Assembly (NCBI GenBank): GCA_050246475.1
Contig: JBFWVZ010000001.1
Coordinates: forward strand, 558,001-622,000
Length of the DNA: 64,000 bases
Origin: CADEEL01 sp050246475
GTDB lineage: Bacteria > Pseudomonadota > Alphaproteobacteria > Caulobacterales > Aquidulcibacteraceae
Reading direction: 5' to 3'
This document shows positions 61,800 to 64,000 of this stretch, in pieces. Every line of letters starts with the position of its first letter. Within the stretch, counting starts at the first letter, position 1. The translations under genes and the position numbers were made by a program. The notes beneath the pieces were generated by a model. The model had not been told where the DNA came from. It did not search any database and saw nothing but the letters and a program-made list of their open reading frames with translations.

Positions 61800-63113
61800 T
61801 TAGCGTTTGATGCGCAGCAATTCTTCCAACATTTCATCCGCCGTCGTGATGATGCGCGAAGAGGCGGAGTAGGCGCGCTGGGTGGTGATGAGGTTCGTGA
61901 ACTCAGCCGCGAGATCGACGTTCGAGGCTTCGAGCACGCCCGATTGAATGCGCCCGGCGCCGCCCGCGTTCGAGGCGTTGATGTTGTAGAGGCCGCTTTC
62001 GAGCGTCGTGCGGAAGGAGCCGCCGGTGTCGGGCTGGAGGCCGTTGGGGTTCAAGAAGGTCGCCAGCGGGATCTGGTAGAGCGCGCGCGAGCGGCCGTTG
62101 GAGAATTGGGCGGTCAAGAAGCCGTCGCCTTCCATCACGAGGCCGACGAGATCGCCCGGGGGCACGCCGTCGGCGGTGACGCTGGTGACGCCGAAATTGT
62201 TGGCGAATTGCGTCATGCCGGATTCGAGATCGAGTTCGATGGGCTGATCGGCGGCGCCGGTGGAAGCGGCCCAATCGATGGTGAAGGCCGATGCGATGCC
62301 GCCCGTCACCGAATCTACGGTGCCGTCTGAGTTGAAGGTGAGGGTGCCCGAAGCGAGGAAGCCGCCGGGATTGCCGGGCGCGTTGGTGGCCGGGCGCGCG
62401 TAGGCTTCGACCTGCCAAGTGTTCGGGCCCGTCTTCAAGAAACCGAACGCGATGGTGCGCGCCGCGCCCAGGCTGTCGAACACTTCGAGCGAGCTTTCGA
62501 AGTGCGGTGTGATCGTGCCCGCGGCGAGATCGCCGGCGTCATAGGCGCCTTGAGTGAGAGGATCGTATTGCGCCTGGCTCGATTGCAGGTTCGCGTTGAT
62601 GCCGACGTTCGCGGTGGGCTCGGCCAAGCCGCCGACGCCGGCGATGTTCACCGGCTCGATAGCGGAGAGCGATGTGGGCGAGGAGACGACGGAGCCGTCC
62701 GAGCGCACGGGCCAGCCTTGCAGATAGAGGCCCTGCGCGTTCACCATGTAGCCGGCGGCGTCGATCGTGAAGGAGCCGGAGCGCGTGAAGAGCACGCCCG
62801 CGCCGTCCGTCAGTTGGCTCGAGTTCTGCCCGACGATGAAGAAGCCTTCGCCCGAGATGGCGAGATCGGTGGGGGAGCGCGATTGTTCGAGCGAGCCTTG
62901 CAGCGAGATCTGCGTGCGCGTCGAAGGGAGCACGCCGCCCGCGTTATAGGTCGTGTTCGAGTTCTGCGCGTTGACGAGCGCGGAGAAATCGACGGCGGTG
63001 CGTTTGTAGCCGACCGTGTTCACGTTGGCGATGTTGTCAGCGATGGTGGCGAGCGCGCTCGAATTGGCGGCAAGGCCCGAAACGCCGGCGCGCATGGCGG
63101 TGTAGATCGACAT
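61800..63113 (-). CDS. flgE: Flagellar hook protein FlgE
   Basis: 437 residues. Hook subunit: N-terminal MSIYTAMRAGVSGLAANSSALATIADNIANVNTVGYKRTAVDFSALV, an ISLQGSLEQSRSPTDLAISGEGFFIV segment, and the C-terminal VLEASNVDLAAEFTNLITTQRAYSASSRIITTADEMLEELL. GGAG lies seven bases ahead of the ATG. A hairpin at 63129-63150 sits just above the ribosome site. Confidence 0.97.
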   Translation of the reverse strand: MSIYTAMRAGVSGLAANSSALATIADNIANVNTVGYKRTAVDFSALVNAQNSNTTYNAGGVLPSTRTQISLQGSLEQSRSPTDLAISGEGFFIVGQNSSQLTDGAGVLFTRSGSFTIDAAGYMVNAQGLYLQGWPVRSDGSVVSSPTSLSAIEPVNIAGVGGLAEPTANVGINANLQSSQAQYDPLTQGAYDAGDLAAGTITPHFESSLEVFDSLGAARTIAFGFLKTGPNTWQVEAYARPATNAPGNPGGFLASGTLTFNSDGTVDSVTGGIASAFTIDWAASTGAADQPIELDLESGMTQFANNFGVTSVTADGVPPGDLVGLVMEGDGFLTAQFSNGRSRALYQIPLATFLNPNGLQPDTGGSFRTTLESGLYNINASNAGGAGRIQSGVLEASNVDLAAEFTNLITTQRAYSASSRIITTADEMLEELLRIKR

Positions 63114-63128
63114 TCTTCAAGCTCCACA

Positions 63129-63150
63129 CGCGCGCCTTTCGGGGCGCGCG
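63129..63150. repeat. Hairpin ahead of flgE
   Basis: CGCGCGCC (63129-63136) pairs with GGCGCGCG (63143-63150) around a six-base loop, ending 16 bases from the flgE ATG. It could end the flgD message or affect flgE translation. Confidence 0.4.
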
Positions 63151-63236
63151 CTCGATTGCGTTTCAATTTTTGCGTGGAGCGCTTCTGCGCGTGGCCGGCG
63201 CGCGTGCTGCGCGCCTTCGAGTTTCATTCTCTCACG

Positions 63237-63893
63237 TCATGGGTTGAGGATTCCCAAAACGTCATCCAAATCGTGCGTTCCCGATTGCGTGACGATGCGC
63301 GGGGTCGCGCCCGACATATCGACGCCGGAGACGATCTCCAGCACGTTGACTTCCGAAGGGAGCGTGGCGCCCTCGGCGTTTCGCGCGTTGACCGTCAATG
63401 TATAGACGCCGGGCGGCGCTGCGCTTCCGTCGCCGCGCAGACCATCCCAGGAGAAGACGCGCGAACCGGACGCGGCGGGGCCGTCCGCGGAGAAGACGAT
63501 GCGGCCGGCGCTGTCGCGCACGTTGAGCGTCACGGCAGCCGGCGTTTGATCGAGGACGTACGTCCATTGCGCACTGCCATCGGCGGGCAAGAAGGTGTTT
63601 GGCGAGTCGATGAGCGCTGCTTTGCCCAGATAGGAGAGCGGCAGCGCGGCGGCGGCGGCTGTGTTTTGCGTGATGAGCGATTCCAGATTTTCGTTGGTGC
63701 GGATCTGCTGCTCGACCTGGCTGAATTGCACGAGTTGCTGGGTGAATTGCGTGGAATCCATCGGCGACAACGGATCCTGGTTCTGCAGCTGCGCCGTCAG
63801 CAGCGAGAGGAAGGTGTCGAAATTATCCGAAAGGGAGCGCGCGGCCTGCTGATTGACCGTCTGCTGAACGCCGGTGATCGCATCGACTGTCAT
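63237..63893 (-). CDS. flgD: Flagellar hook assembly protein FlgD
   Basis: 218 residues. Hook-cap scaffolding protein: N-terminal NFDTFLSLLTAQLQNQDPLSPMDSTQFTQQLVQFSQVEQQIRTNENLESL is the FlgD hallmark, and FlgD Ig-like and Tudor-like domains follow (YVLDQTPAAVTLNVRDSAGRIVF, WDGLRGDGSAAPPGVYTLTV). Its ATG is preceded by GAGGGCCAA, right behind the stop of the gene upstream. Upstream of flgE. Confidence 0.97.
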   Translation of the reverse strand: MTVDAITGVQQTVNQQAARSLSDNFDTFLSLLTAQLQNQDPLSPMDSTQFTQQLVQFSQVEQQIRTNENLESLITQNTAAAAALPLSYLGKAALIDSPNTFLPADGSAQWTYVLDQTPAAVTLNVRDSAGRIVFSADGPAASGSRVFSWDGLRGDGSAAPPGVYTLTVNARNAEGATLPSEVNVLEIVSGVDMSGATPRIVTQSGTHDLDDVLGILNP

Positions 63894-63900
63894 TTGGCCC

Positions 63901-64000
63901 TCACGCCACCAGATCGACGCGGGAACCGCGCCAGCTTTCGAGGGTCAGCGCGCGGCGCGCGGGGAGGGCAGGTGGTTCGCCCTCCCCGCGCGCCGCGGCG
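63901..64000 (-). CDS. 3' end of a gene, possibly fliK (5' part outside window)
   Basis: Only the last 33 codons are in the window, ending ALTLESWRGSRVDLVA and a TGA seven bases before flgD. In the expected flagellar order fliK (hook-length control) sits here, and the short tail fits a FliK C-terminus, but this is inference from context. A perfect 19-bp inverted repeat lies in this stretch. Confidence 0.5.
   Translation of the reverse strand, partial: AAARGEGEPPALPARRALTLESWRGSRVDLVA
63951..63997. repeat. Perfect 19-bp inverted repeat inside a coding end
   Basis: CGCGGCGCGCGGGGAGGGC (63951-63969) and its exact complement (63979-63997) surround a nine-base loop. It is read as AAARGEGEPPALPARRA in the flagellar gene. 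It shares the CCCTCCCCGCG core with the REP-like doublet near 43.5 kb. Confidence 0.85.

Noticed and set aside
63114..63236. Possible sigma-54 promoter before flgE
   Set aside because: No TGGC-N8-TTGC-like pair on the correct strand; the nearest GG/GC spacing is on the other strand.

Overview
This window is GC-rich chromosomal DNA from an alphaproteobacterium, most likely of the Caulobacterales/Hyphomonadales group (family-level placement is inference). The evidence is the flagellar run fliF-fliG-fliH-fliN-flbD-flhA, which contains the group-typical regulator FlbD, a SciP (DUF1153) inhibitor of CtrA beside flgE, a CtrA-like box ahead of fliF, and an alphaproteobacterial petABC (bc1) operon. 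Genes are tightly packed. Many adjacent starts and stops overlap by 1-4 bases, and several convergent pairs share their stop codons.

Layout. 1-2507: 3'-truncated TonB-dependent receptor. 2508-3551: a structured intergenic stretch and a small hypothetical gene. 3552-4888: queC-queE for 7-deazaguanine synthesis. 4885-9708: exported proteins and lipoproteins, a CheY-like receiver, a META/HslJ lipoprotein, an SDR oxidoreductase and an MFS transporter. 9805-19318: a GNAT gene, a leftward MoxR / DUF58 / BatA-DUF4159 / vWA membrane-complex operon, and a rightward DUF1285-Nudix-CCA/poly(A) polymerase operon. 19343-24210: a small hypothetical gene, hemF-trmL and petABC. 24245-35736: mostly housekeeping (methyltransferase, mtnP, SleB hydrolase, ClpP, apt, VOC, dienelactone hydrolase, secreted aspartyl protease, Bcr/CflA MFS, ychF, NAD epimerase, TPR protein, pth, rplY). 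35857-39992: hydrolase lipoprotein, a copper-linked operon (DUF2946, PCuAC, 41-residue membrane peptide, PepSY) and a dicarboxylate symporter. 40506-47245: prs, pgeF, a DUF559-MidA fusion, lgt, UbiK-like, YbjN, proC, TetR. 47211-51126: sensor kinase and a lipoprotein/M48 peptidase/lipoprotein operon. 51127-59180: flhG-like, flhA, flbD, fliN, fliH, fliG, fliF. 59333-61277: arsR-arsI-arsC-aquaglyceroporin. 61274-64000: sciP, flgE, flgD and the end of an upstream gene, perhaps fliK.

How the parts fit. The last 13 kb builds and times the flagellum: export gate, rotor ring, C-ring, hook and hook cap, with FlbD and SciP as regulators. A four-gene arsenic operon sits inside this block. The mid-section carries envelope functions (lgt, PgeF, SleB, the MoxR/vWA operon) and respiration (bc1).

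The most unusual signals are: (1) a DUF559 nuclease-like gene joined in frame to the MidA methyltransferase through a REPIN-like inverted pair of 36-bp palindromic repeats, with a possible degenerate third copy near 40.05 kb; (2) about 115 extra residues between the last two helices of cytochrome b; (3) a diverged ~110-bp repeat present as an inverted pair 15 kb apart; (4) an efflux-pump-free ars operon inserted in the flagellar locus. No tRNA, rRNA, CRISPR array, IS element or prophage was recognised.
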